DNA of 64,000 bases from Amycolatopsis alba DSM 44262 (lineage in GTDB: Bacteria > Actinomycetota > Actinomycetes > Mycobacteriales > Pseudonocardiaceae), in assembly GCF_000384215.1 (NCBI RefSeq), contig NZ_KB913032.1, positions 5,571,602 through 5,635,601 on the forward strand, given 5' to 3'. Below are positions 8,778 to 16,371 of this stretch, piece after piece (the first letter of the stretch is position 1; each line of letters starts with the position of its first letter). The position numbers were made by a program, and so were the translations under genes. The notes below the pieces were generated by a model, which saw only the letters and a list, made by a program, of their open reading frames with translations, was not told the DNA's origin and searched no databases.

Positions 8778-9839
8778 GTGCGCACCCACCACAGAACCCG
8801 GATCCTGGCCGCGGCACTCGCCGCCCTGACCCTGGGCGGAGGAATCGCCGGGTGTTCACGCGCGGACAACGCCACCGCCCCGGCGGAGCAGAAGAGCCAG
8901 GGTGCCGCCGGTGAGGTTCGCGTCGGATACTTCCCCAACGTGACGCACGCGCCCGCGCTGATCGGGGTCAAGAACGGCTTCTTCGCCAAGGAGCTCGGCT
9001 CGACGAAGCTCACCACCCAGACGTTCAACGCCGGGCCCGAAGAGGTCAACGCGCTGCTCGGCAACTCGCTCGACATCGCCTTCATCGGCTCCGGGCCGGC
9101 GATCAACGCCTTCACCAAGTCCAAGGGTGCCATCCAGCTCGTCTCCGGCGCGGTCAGCGGCGGCGCGCAGCTCGTGGTGAAGCCCGAGATCACCACGCCC
9201 GAGCAGCTCACCGGCAAGAACATCGCGACGCCGTCGCTGGCGAACACCCAGGACGTCGCGCTCAAGAAGTTCATCGCCGAGAAGAAGCTGGCCGACGTCA
9301 AGATCACCAATCTCGACAACCCGAAGACGTTCGACGCCTTCAAGAAGGGCGAGCTCGACGGCGGCTGGCTGCCGGAGCCGTGGTCATCGCGGCTCGTGCT
9401 GGACGCGGGCGCGAAGGTCCTGCTGGACGAGAAGACCCTGTGGCCGGAAGGCAAGTTCCCGACCACGGTCGTGATCGTCCGCAGCGAGTTCCTGCAGCAG
9501 CACCCGGAGACCGTCACCGCCATCCTCAAGGGTGAACTCGCCGCCATCGACTGGGCGAAGACCAACCCCGCCGAGGCGAAGAAGGTGGTCAACGGAGAAC
9601 TCAAGGCGCTCGCGGGCAGCACACTGAGCGAGGCCGTTCTCGACCGCGCGTTCTCCGGCATCGACCTCGGAATCGACCCGGTGGCGTCGACCTTCAGCCA
9701 GCTCGCGAAGGACTCGGTGACCGCGGGTGTGGTGAAATCCGCGGTGGACCTCAAGGGGTTCGCCGATTTCGGCCCGCTCAACGCCGTGCTCAAAGAGCAG
9801 GGCAAGCCCGGCGTGAACGCGCCCGGGCTGACGAAGTGA
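8778..9839 (+). CDS. ABC transporter substrate-binding lipoprotein (SsuA/NrtA/TauA-like)
   Basis: This 353-residue lipoprotein is placed at GTG 8778, after GAAAGG. The longer frame would put about 19 odd residues ahead of a proper signal. The signal peptide ends in a lipobox (GGGIAGC, Cys about 26). The mature protein has the SsuA/NMT1-like pattern: VGYFPNVTHAPALIGVKNGFF, GPEEVNALLGNSLDIAFIGSGPAINAF, then PEQLTGKNIATPSLANTQDVAL and GGWLPEPWSSRLV. Members bind sulfonates, nitrate/bicarbonate or pyrimidine precursors; sulfonate import is the best guess. It is followed after 16 bp by the ATPase and then the permease, giving a complete importer operon. The 283 bp upstream hold no gene and no riboswitch that I recognise. 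Confidence 0.88.
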   Translation: MRTHHRTRILAAALAALTLGGGIAGCSRADNATAPAEQKSQGAAGEVRVGYFPNVTHAPALIGVKNGFFAKELGSTKLTTQTFNAGPEEVNALLGNSLDIAFIGSGPAINAFTKSKGAIQLVSGAVSGGAQLVVKPEITTPEQLTGKNIATPSLANTQDVALKKFIAEKKLADVKITNLDNPKTFDAFKKGELDGGWLPEPWSSRLVLDAGAKVLLDEKTLWPEGKFPTTVVIVRSEFLQQHPETVTAILKGELAAIDWAKTNPAEAKKVVNGELKALAGSTLSEAVLDRAFSGIDLGIDPVASTFSQLAKDSVTAGVVKSAVDLKGFADFGPLNAVLKEQGKPGVNAPGLTK

Positions 9840-9855
9840 CCGGAGGGGATCAGCG

Positions 9856-10638
9856 ATGACGACCACCTTGGAGCCCGGCCTGTCCACCGGTGTCGCCGTG
9901 CGGCTCGACGGGGTCCGGAAGGCGTTCGGCCCGACCGGCCGCGCCGTCGTGGCCCTCGACGGGATGGATCTGACGGTCGCCCCCGGCGAGTTCGTCTGTC
10001 TCCTCGGCGCCTCCGGCTGCGGCAAGAGCACCCTGCTGAACCTGGTCGCGGGCCTCGACCGGCCGACGTCCGGCTCGATCACGCTCGAAACCTCCCGGCC
10101 CGCGGTGATGTTCCAGGAGGCCGCGCTGATGCCGTGGCTGACCGCGGCCCGCAACGTGGAGCTGCCGCTGCGTCTCGCCGGTTTCAGCCGGGCCGAGCGC
10201 CGCGAGAAGGCCGCCGAACTGCTCGAACTCGTCCGCCTCGGCGGCGCGGGCGACAAGCGGCCGCACGAGCTGTCCGGCGGGATGCGGCAGCGGGTCGCGC
10301 TCGCCAGGGCGCTGGCCGCGACCCTGCGCGTCGGCGGTGACCCCGAGCAGTCGCTGCTGCTGATGGACGAGCCGTTCGCCGCGCTCGACGCCATCACCCG
10401 CGACGTCCTGCAGGGCGAACTGCTGCGCGTCTACCGCAGCACCGGCACTTCGGTGCTGTTCGTGACCCACGACGTCCGCGAGGCCGTCCGGCTCGGGCAG
10501 CGGGTCGTGCTGCTCTCGTCGCGGCCGGGCCGGGTCGTGCGGGAATGGCGCGAGGTCCAGGCCGCCGACGCCGAAGAGCTGACGCTGGAGATCACCGGTC
10601 ACCTCCGGGAGGTGATCAGTACCCATGCCGCGGCTTGA
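9856..10638 (+). CDS. ABC transporter ATP-binding protein (SsuB/TauB-like)
   Basis: This 260-residue ATPase powers the importer whose binding protein precedes it. It has Walker A GASGCGKST at about residues 51-59, a Q-loop in MFQEAALMPWL, signature LSGGMRQR, Walker B LLLMDEPFAALD and the switch His in LFVTHDVREAV. The family comprises nitrate, sulfonate and taurine import ATPases, which pair with a single permease acting as a homodimer. The ribosome site (GGAGGGGATCAGC before ATG 9856) is good. Its 3' end overlaps the permease start by 14 bp, which indicates translational coupling. Confidence 0.92.
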   Translation: MTTTLEPGLSTGVAVRLDGVRKAFGPTGRAVVALDGMDLTVAPGEFVCLLGASGCGKSTLLNLVAGLDRPTSGSITLETSRPAVMFQEAALMPWLTAARNVELPLRLAGFSRAERREKAAELLELVRLGGAGDKRPHELSGGMRQRVALARALAATLRVGGDPEQSLLLMDEPFAALDAITRDVLQGELLRVYRSTGTSVLFVTHDVREAVRLGQRVVLLSSRPGRVVREWREVQAADAEELTLEITGHLREVISTHAAA

Positions 10639-11518
10639 CCGCCCTGACACTTCGGCGGAAGAGGCCGACGAGGCCGTCGGCGCGGGACTCGACTCGCTCG
10701 ACACCCCGACCGGGGAACGCCGGGAAAGCCGGGGGAAGCGGTTCCTGCGCGGTTTCGTACCGCCGGTGGTCTTCCTGGCCCTGCTGGTCGCGCTGTGGCA
10801 GGCACTGTGGGCCGCCGCGTTCTGGCCGGAGTCGATGCTGCCCTCACCGCTGGCGGTGTGGGGCGAACTCGTCGACATCACGACCACGGGCCAGATCTTC
10901 GAGTTCGTGTGGACGTCGGTGCACCGGGCCGCGCTGGGCTTCCTGATCGGCGTGGTCATCGGGACCCCGCTCGGCCTGCTGGTGGCGAAGGTGCGGCTCG
11001 TCCGCTCGGCGGTCGGGCCGTTCCTGACCGGGCTGCAGAGTCTCCCGTCGGTGGCGTGGGTGCCGGCGGCGATCCTGTGGTTCGGGCTGAACGACGCGTC
11101 GATCTACTTCGTGGTCTTGCTGGGTTCCGTGCCTTCGATCGCGAACGGCCTCGTCTCGGGCATCGACCAGATCCCGCCGATCCTGCCCAGGGTCGGCCAG
11201 GTGATGGGCGCGAACCGGCTTTCGTCGGCGCGGCACATCCTGCTGCCCGCCGCGCTGCCCGGTTTCCTGGCCGGGCTCAAACAGGGCTGGGCGTTCTCGT
11301 GGCGTTCGCTGATGGCGGCGGAACTGATCGCGCTGTCCCCGGCGCTGGGCAAGGGGCTCGGCGCGTACCTGAACGAAGGTTCGTCGTTCAACAGCATGGA
11401 AGGCGTGATCTCGGCGATCTTCCTGATCCTGCTGGTCGGCGTCGGCATCGAGCTGCTGGTGTTCCGGCCGCTGGAGCGTTCGGTCCTGCGGGCGCGGGGG
11501 CTGACGGCCTCGCTTTAG
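10625..11518 (+). CDS. ABC transporter permease (SsuC/TauC-like)
   Basis: This 297-residue inner-membrane permease completes the SsuABC-type operon. After a hydrophilic N-terminus of about 45 residues there are roughly six membrane segments, starting FVPPVVFLALLVALWQALW. The cytoplasmic coupling region contains VGQVMGANRLSSARHILLPAALPGFLAGLKQGW, matching the EAA loop of binding-protein-dependent permeases. It starts at ATG 10625 inside the ATPase gene. Downstream, 11519-11931 has no gene but carries nested inverted repeats that may end this operon. Confidence 0.9.
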   Translation: MPRLDRPDTSAEEADEAVGAGLDSLDTPTGERRESRGKRFLRGFVPPVVFLALLVALWQALWAAAFWPESMLPSPLAVWGELVDITTTGQIFEFVWTSVHRAALGFLIGVVIGTPLGLLVAKVRLVRSAVGPFLTGLQSLPSVAWVPAAILWFGLNDASIYFVVLLGSVPSIANGLVSGIDQIPPILPRVGQVMGANRLSSARHILLPAALPGFLAGLKQGWAFSWRSLMAAELIALSPALGKGLGAYLNEGSSFNSMEGVISAIFLILLVGVGIELLVFRPLERSVLRARGLTASL

Positions 11519-11520
11519 GC

Positions 11521-11836
11521 CTCGTGAGTGGTGAGGATGGTTGGATCGGACCCATACTTGCTTACCCACGCCTGACCTGCGCGTGGGTGGCGATTCCGGG
11601 CCTGTCGGCTCGACGGTGAAGGAATCAGGACGTTGAACGTCCTGATTCCTTCACCGTCACGGGGTCGCCCGGTCTCGGATCTTGATCAAGGTCATGTCGA
11701 CCACACCCTGGGGTAGACGACGTGACGGGGAAGATTCCGGACGTTCAACGTCCCGAATCCTCCACACCCGACCCACCAGCCGCACCAGTGGGGAGGCAAA
11801 TACGGGTCCGTCAGAACCGGCCTTACCACTCACGAG
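11521..11836. repeat. Diverged long inverted repeat enclosing two palindromes
   Basis: The gap between the permease and desaturase genes contains outer arms at about 11521-11570 and 11788-11836. They begin CTCGTGAGTGGT in each inward direction and stay roughly three-quarters identical over about 50 bp, including CGGACCC-TA. Inside are a perfect 23-bp-arm palindrome at 11612-11658 with a one-base centre, and an imperfect relative at 11733-11759. The two share the core GGACGTTSAACGTCC flanked by GATTC. The whole could fold as a large branched structure. It has no coding potential and resembles a small non-autonomous repeat or a terminator array. Confidence 0.65.
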
Positions 11837-11866
11837 ACCGCACGTTCATCTTCCGTGCCTGGCTCA

Positions 11867-11897
11867 CCTACGGCACCGTAAGTTACGGTGTCGTAGG
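11867..11897. promoter_or_regulatory. Palindromic operator upstream of the desaturase gene
   Basis: A 31-bp near-perfect inverted repeat (CCTACGGCACCGTAA, then TTACGGTGTCGTAGG) lies 35 bp before the desaturase ATG. TetR-family regulators of fatty-acid desaturation and metabolism bind palindromes of this general build, so a lipid-sensing repressor is inferred. No such regulator gene is adjacent. Confidence 0.7.
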
Positions 11898-11931
11898 TAG
11901 GCGTTTTCCGTAGCCCGGAAGGACGAAACGC

Positions 11932-12864
11932 ATGGCGGTCCCCGAAAGCACCCGGCTGATGTTCGAGCTCGAGGGGACGGTCGAGGAGAACCTCAACCGG
12001 CATCTCTCGGTGGCCAAGGAATGGATGCCGCACGAGTACGTGCCATGGGACGAGGGCCGGAACTTCGCCGATCTCGGCGGGGAGGCGTGGGACCCCGAGC
12101 AGTCACGGGTGTCGCCGATCGCGCGGACCTCGCTGGAGGTCAACCTCCTCACCGAGGACAACCTGCCGAGCTACCACCGCGAGATCGAGCGCGCTTTCGG
12201 CCGCGACGGCGCGTGGGGTACCTGGGTGCACCGGTGGACAGCCGAGGAGGGCCGTCACGGCATCTGCATCCGCGACTACCTGCTGGTGACGCGCGCGGTG
12301 GACCCGGTCGAGCTGGAGCGGGCCCGGATGCAGACCATGCAGGCCGGGTACGACAGCGGCGACAAGCCGTTGCTGAACGTCTTCGCGTACGTGTCGTTCC
12401 AGGAGCTCGCGACGCGTCTTTCGCACCGCAACACCGGCAAGTACACGCAGGACCCGTTGTGCGAGAAGCTGCTCGCGCGCGTGGCGATGGACGAGAACCT
12501 GCACATGATCTTCTACCGGAACCTGGTGCAGGCGTCGCTGCAGCTTTCCCCCGACGCGATGATGCGCGCCATCACCGACGAGGTCGTCCAGTTCCAGATG
12601 CCGGGCGCGGTGATCCCGAGCTTCGTGCGGAAGGCCGCGCTGATCGCGAAGGCGGGCATCTACGACCTGCGGATCCATCACGACGAGGTGATCTGGCCGT
12701 TGCTGCGGCAGTGGAAGGTCTTCGAGCTGGAGGGGCTCGGCGAGGTGGGGGAGAAGGCCAGGGACGAGCTCGATCAGTTCCTGAAGGGCCTCGACACCCA
12801 GGCGTCGCGTTTCGAAGAGCGGCGCGCGGCCGCTGAAGCCCGCTCCGCCGCCCGACACGCGTAA
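11932..12864 (+). CDS. Acyl-[acyl-carrier-protein] desaturase (soluble diiron)
   Basis: This 310-residue protein belongs to the soluble acyl-ACP desaturase family (mycobacterial DesA1/DesA2 and plant stearoyl-ACP desaturase), which inserts a double bond into ACP-bound acyl chains using a diiron centre. The iron-binding EExxH motifs appear as EEGRH (about residues 105-109) and as DENLH (about 187-191), where the first Glu of the pair is Asp. The start at ATG 11932 follows GGAAGGA. The N-terminal segment RLMFELEGTVEENLNRHL and the downstream FVRKAALIAKAGIYDLRIHHDEV fit the family. A palindromic operator at 11867-11897 suggests lipid-responsive control. The gene ends at a family B repeat cluster. 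Confidence 0.9.
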   Translation: MAVPESTRLMFELEGTVEENLNRHLSVAKEWMPHEYVPWDEGRNFADLGGEAWDPEQSRVSPIARTSLEVNLLTEDNLPSYHREIERAFGRDGAWGTWVHRWTAEEGRHGICIRDYLLVTRAVDPVELERARMQTMQAGYDSGDKPLLNVFAYVSFQELATRLSHRNTGKYTQDPLCEKLLARVAMDENLHMIFYRNLVQASLQLSPDAMMRAITDEVVQFQMPGAVIPSFVRKAALIAKAGIYDLRIHHDEVIWPLLRQWKVFELEGLGEVGEKARDELDQFLKGLDTQASRFEERRAAAEARSAARHA

Positions 12865-12869
12865 CCCGC

Positions 12870-13042
12870 CCCCAGACACACGAGATCCGGCCCCAGTCAC
12901 ACGAGATCCGCCTCCAGTCACGCGAGATCCGCCGGGCCGCACGCCGAGCGGGCTCGGCGACGCCGTGTCGGGCGACGGATTACGCGTGACTGGAGGCGGA
13001 ACTCACGTGATCGGGGGCGGAACTCGCGTGATGGAGGGCGGA
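12870..13042. repeat. Family B repeat cluster in convergent gap
   Basis: The gap between the desaturase and DEAD-box helicase genes consists of units of about 20 bp related to ACTCACGTGATTGGAGGCGG. Three left-hand units read in one orientation (CACACGAGATCCGGCCCCAG-like) and three right-hand units in the other (GTGACTGGAGGCGGAACTC-like), around a short centre at about 12930-12970. The same family fills 33797-33955, 42096-42203 and 61350-61445, always between convergent genes. A bidirectional terminator or 3'-UTR role is inferred. Confidence 0.75.
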
Positions 13043-14710
13043 CTAGCGCGAGCGGCGTGAGCCGGCGCGGGTCCCCGAGGAGAACGCGGCGGCACCGCCA
13101 CGGCGGGCCGGAGCCCCACCGGACTGGTTACGCGAGGACTGGGACTTCGAGGCACCGGAACCACCCCGGCGCGGCTGGGACTCGGCGGCACTGTGGCGTC
13201 CCTGACGAGCCTGGCCGCCCTTCGGCGCACCTTCGCGACGTCCGGTGGTCTCGGCCGCACGACGGCCCTGACCAGCGGAAGCGCCACCGCGGCGGTCGCC
13301 ATCGGCGCGAGGCTGACGCGAACGGCCCTCGGAGGAGCCGCCACGGCCGGAGGAACCGCCACGGCCCCGGCCGCCACCGGAAGCACCGCGGCCACCGGCG
13401 GACGGGCCACGGCCGCGACCGGTCCTGGTGCCCCGGTTGGCGGGGCGCTCTTCTTCCTCGCCCTTGCCGCGGATGGCCTCACCGCCGGCGGTGACCTTCT
13501 TCGGCCGCGTGTCCACGATCGGCCGCCGCGGCGACGCGGTGAACGAACGCTCGCCGGGCGCCAGCTCCGACAGCAGCGGGTGGCCGGGGCCGAGCTGCGT
13601 CGTGGTCGGCTTGATGCCCGCCTTGCGGGTGAGGTCGCGGACGTCCCTGACCTGCTCGTCGGTCATCAGCGTGATGACGGTGCCGGACGCTCCGGCCCGT
13701 GCCGTGCGGCCCGAGCGGTGCAGGTACGCCTTGTGCTCGACCGGCGGGTCGGCGTGGATGACCAGCGTGACGTCGTCGACGTGGATACCGCGGGCGGCGA
13801 TGTCGGTCGCGACCAGCGTCTTCGCCGCGCCGGAGGCGAACGCCTCCAGGTTGCGCGTCCGCGCGGTCTGGCCGAGGTTGCCGTGCAGTTCGACCGCGGG
13901 CACGCCGGAGGCCATGAGCTTGCGCGTCAGCTGCTTGGCGCGGTGCTTCGTGCGGGTGAACACCAGCGTGCGGCCCGGCGCGGCGGTGAGGTCGATCAGC
14001 ACCGGCAGCCGGTGGGTCTCCTCCAGGTGCAGCACGTGGTGCTCCATGGTCGAGACCGGCGACTGGGCCGAGTCGACGCTGTGCGTCACCGGGTCGTGCA
14101 TGAAGCGCTTGACCAGCACGTCGACGCCCGCGTCGAGGGTCGCGGAGAACAGCAGCCGCTGCCCGCGCTCCGGGGTCTCGGACATGATGCGCCGGACGTC
14201 GGGCAGGAAGCCGAGGTCGGCCATGTGGTCGGCCTCGTCCAGCACGGTGATCTCGACGTGGTCGAGTTTCGCCTCACCCGAGCGCATGTGGTCGGCGAGG
14301 CGGCCGGGGCAGGCGACGACGATGTCGACGCCGTCACGCAGCCGGGTGATCTGCGGGTTGGGGCTGACCCCGCCGAAGATGGTGGTGACCTTGAGGCCGA
14401 GCGGTTTGGCCAGCGGCAGGAACGACGCCTCGATCTGGGTGGCCAGTTCGCGGGTCGGCGCCAGGACCAGCGCGCGCGGACGGCCGGGGCGGCGCCGGGT
14501 CGGGCCCTCGGCGAGCCGCGCGAGGACGGGCAGCACGAAGCCGTAGGTCTTGCCGGAGCCGGTGCGGCCGCGGCCGAGGACGTCCCGGCCTGCCAGCGAA
14601 TGCGGCAGCGTGGCGGCCTGGATCGGGAACGGGCTGGTGACGCCCTGCTCGGCGAGCGCGTCGACGAGGATTTCGGGCAGGCCGAGTTCGGTGAAGGTAG
14701 GTGTGCTCAT
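13043..14710 (-). CDS. DEAD-box RNA helicase with Arg/Gly-rich tail (RhlE-like)
   Basis: This 555-residue ATP-dependent RNA helicase is placed at ATG 14710 (MSTPTFTELGLPEILVDAL). Upstream in-frame codons give low-complexity sequence and are rejected. Core motifs are in order: Q-motif FPIQAATLP, motif I GRGRTGSGKT, Ia PTRELA, GG, DEAD in LDEADHMADLGF, SAT, then VATDIAARGIHV and HRSGRTARAG. From about residue 400 a basic, glycine- and serine-rich tail with many RG pairs follows, typical of RNA-binding extensions in actinobacterial DEAD-box proteins. It probably acts in ribosome assembly, mRNA turnover or cold adaptation. Its stop codon lies in a degenerate family B repeat unit. Confidence 0.92.
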   Translation of the reverse strand: MSTPTFTELGLPEILVDALAEQGVTSPFPIQAATLPHSLAGRDVLGRGRTGSGKTYGFVLPVLARLAEGPTRRRPGRPRALVLAPTRELATQIEASFLPLAKPLGLKVTTIFGGVSPNPQITRLRDGVDIVVACPGRLADHMRSGEAKLDHVEITVLDEADHMADLGFLPDVRRIMSETPERGQRLLFSATLDAGVDVLVKRFMHDPVTHSVDSAQSPVSTMEHHVLHLEETHRLPVLIDLTAAPGRTLVFTRTKHRAKQLTRKLMASGVPAVELHGNLGQTARTRNLEAFASGAAKTLVATDIAARGIHVDDVTLVIHADPPVEHKAYLHRSGRTARAGASGTVITLMTDEQVRDVRDLTRKAGIKPTTTQLGPGHPLLSELAPGERSFTASPRRPIVDTRPKKVTAGGEAIRGKGEEEERPANRGTRTGRGRGPSAGGRGASGGGRGRGGSSGRGGSSEGRSRQPRADGDRRGGASAGQGRRAAETTGRREGAPKGGQARQGRHSAAESQPRRGGSGASKSQSSRNQSGGAPARRGGAAAFSSGTRAGSRRSR

Positions 14711-15014
14711 AAGCGTATGGGCGCGGGAGCGCCCTGGTATCTCCGTAAGGATAGGAACGGTTGTCCTGCCCGGCGCAGACCTCGGGGGCCGCGGCGCGTG
14801 GTCTTCGACAACGAAACGCGGCCCGAGGCAGAACTGAGCGGACCGCAAGTCGAGTGTACCTGGGACGTGATCTCCCGTGCTACGTGATTTCCCCCGCACG
14901 GCGTTCGCGCGGCCCGACGAAGTGGGCGGGCGATGTTCGTCGGTTTCCACGAGCCCGGCATCCGCGCCCGGTGAAACGCTGGTTCGACCAGCCCCGGCGT
15001 GAAAGGTGACGCGA
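14711..15014. other. Divergent intergenic region (helicase / hydrolase)
   Basis: About 300 bp separate two divergent genes. No small ORF with a credible ribosome site was found. It should contain the helicase promoter and a long 5' leader, as often seen for DEAD-box genes, plus the hydrolase promoter. A short stem AGACC...GGTCT is visible near 14785-14812. I see no riboswitch or repeat of the two main families. Confidence 0.5.
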
Positions 15015-16346
15015 GTGTCGAAGGAACTTCAAGGCCTGCTCGACGAATGGGCGCGTGAGGCGGGCGTCCCCGGAGCCGTGGTGGGTGTGACGCACCGGGG
15101 CGAGGACTCGGTGTTCGCCACCGGGGTGTCCAGTGTGGACACCGGGCAGCCGGTCACCACCGGCACGTTGTTCATGATCGGCTCCACCAGCAAGACCTTC
15201 GCCGCGGCCGCCGTGCTCGCCCTGGTCGAAGACGGCGTACTGGACCTCGACAAGCCGGTGGTCGAGTACCTTGACGGGCTCGAGCTCGCCGATCCGGTCG
15301 CGCAGAAGTCGGTGACCCTGCGGCATCTGCTCACTCACTCGGCCGGGTTCCTCGGCGACGTGGACTTCGGCACCGGCTGGGGTGACGACGCGCTGGCCAT
15401 GGCGATCGCCCGGTTCGGCGACCTGCCGCAGGTGTTCCCGCCCGGTGCGGCGTTCTCCTACTGCAACGCCGGCTTCCAGCTGGCCGGACGGGTCGCGGAG
15501 GTGGTGTCCGGCGTTCCCTTCGAGGAGCTGGTCCGCACCCGGCTGCTCGAACTGCTCGGCATGACCGAGTCGTACTACTTCCCGTGGGAGGTGCTCACCC
15601 GCGGTCACGCCGTCGGCCACGCGCTGGGCGAGGCCGGGCCCGCCGTCGAGCACACCGTCGGCCTGACCCGCGCGGACAGCGCCAGCGGCGGGCTGTGGTC
15701 GACCGCCGCCGACCAGCTGAAATGGGCGCGGTTCTTCCTGGCAGGCGAGTCGGCGGGCAAGGCGCCGCTCACCGCCGAGACCCGTGATCTCCTGCGCGCG
15801 CCCCAGCGCGCCGCGGCGCTGCCGTTCGAAGAGGTCGGGCTCAGCTGGCTGCGCACGCGCCACGGCGACGCGCGGCTGGTCCGGCACGGCGGCAACGTCG
15901 GCAACCTGCAGATCTCGGAGTTCGTCACGCTGCCGGAGGAGGACTTCGCGGTCACCGTGCTGACCAACAGCGGGGGCGGCGGGGCGCTCGGCCCCCGCGT
16001 CGTCGACTGGTGCCTGGAGAACCTCGTGGGGCTGCCCCCGATCGCGAGCGCCCCGCCGTCACCCCAGCCGGATTCCGCCGAGTACCTCGGCCGGTTCGAG
16101 ACCGGTGACCTGGGGTTCGAGATCTCCGACCGGGACGGCGCCCTGTGGGGGCAGATGGTCGTGAACGTCGAGGACATCCCGTCCCCGCCCGCGTTCGAGG
16201 TCGTCTTCGTCGGTGAAGACGTGCTGGCCAAGGCCGCCGACACCCGTCGCCCCGCCGCGCGCTTCCTGCGTGACGAGCATGGACGGGTGACTTCGATCGA
16301 GTTCGGTGGCCGGACGGCGAAGCGGCGCGATACGGTTACCGAGTAG
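15015..16346 (+). CDS. Class C beta-lactamase-fold serine hydrolase
   Basis: This 443-residue protein belongs to the beta-lactamase/penicillin-binding-protein-like family (Pfam Beta-lactamase). Catalytic SxxK is STSK at about residues 57-60 (FMIGSTSKTFAAAAVLALVEDG). The YxN element is in FSYCNAGFQLAGRVAEVV, and a C-terminal VRHGGNVGN segment takes the KTG/HxG position. There is no signal peptide, so it is probably cytoplasmic, acting as an esterase or peptidase rather than an antibiotic resistance enzyme. GTG 15015 is preferred over GTG 15006 because GAAAGG then sits 8 nt upstream. A further domain of about 90 residues follows the catalytic domain. Substrate is unknown. Confidence 0.85.
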   Translation: MSKELQGLLDEWAREAGVPGAVVGVTHRGEDSVFATGVSSVDTGQPVTTGTLFMIGSTSKTFAAAAVLALVEDGVLDLDKPVVEYLDGLELADPVAQKSVTLRHLLTHSAGFLGDVDFGTGWGDDALAMAIARFGDLPQVFPPGAAFSYCNAGFQLAGRVAEVVSGVPFEELVRTRLLELLGMTESYYFPWEVLTRGHAVGHALGEAGPAVEHTVGLTRADSASGGLWSTAADQLKWARFFLAGESAGKAPLTAETRDLLRAPQRAAALPFEEVGLSWLRTRHGDARLVRHGGNVGNLQISEFVTLPEEDFAVTVLTNSGGGGALGPRVVDWCLENLVGLPPIASAPPSPQPDSAEYLGRFETGDLGFEISDRDGALWGQMVVNVEDIPSPPAFEVVFVGEDVLAKAADTRRPAARFLRDEHGRVTSIEFGGRTAKRRDTVTE

Positions 16347-16371
16347 TAACTTCGGCTGACCAGGAGTGACC

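Noticed and set aside
8638..8829. Possible cysteine-containing leader (attenuator) before the sulfonate-type importer
   Set aside because: Short frames here contain isolated Cys codons but no cluster of adjacent Cys codons, and the frame runs into the structural gene. No terminator/antiterminator pair was seen.
12870..13042. CRISPR-like spacing of short repeats
   Set aside because: Units are inverted relative to each other, vary in sequence and have no unique spacers of constant length. No cas genes are near.
13193..14887. Very long open frame antisense to the DEAD-box helicase
   Set aside because: Its sequence is an Arg/Gly/Ala-rich shadow of a high-GC gene. The minus strand carries all helicase motifs in order.
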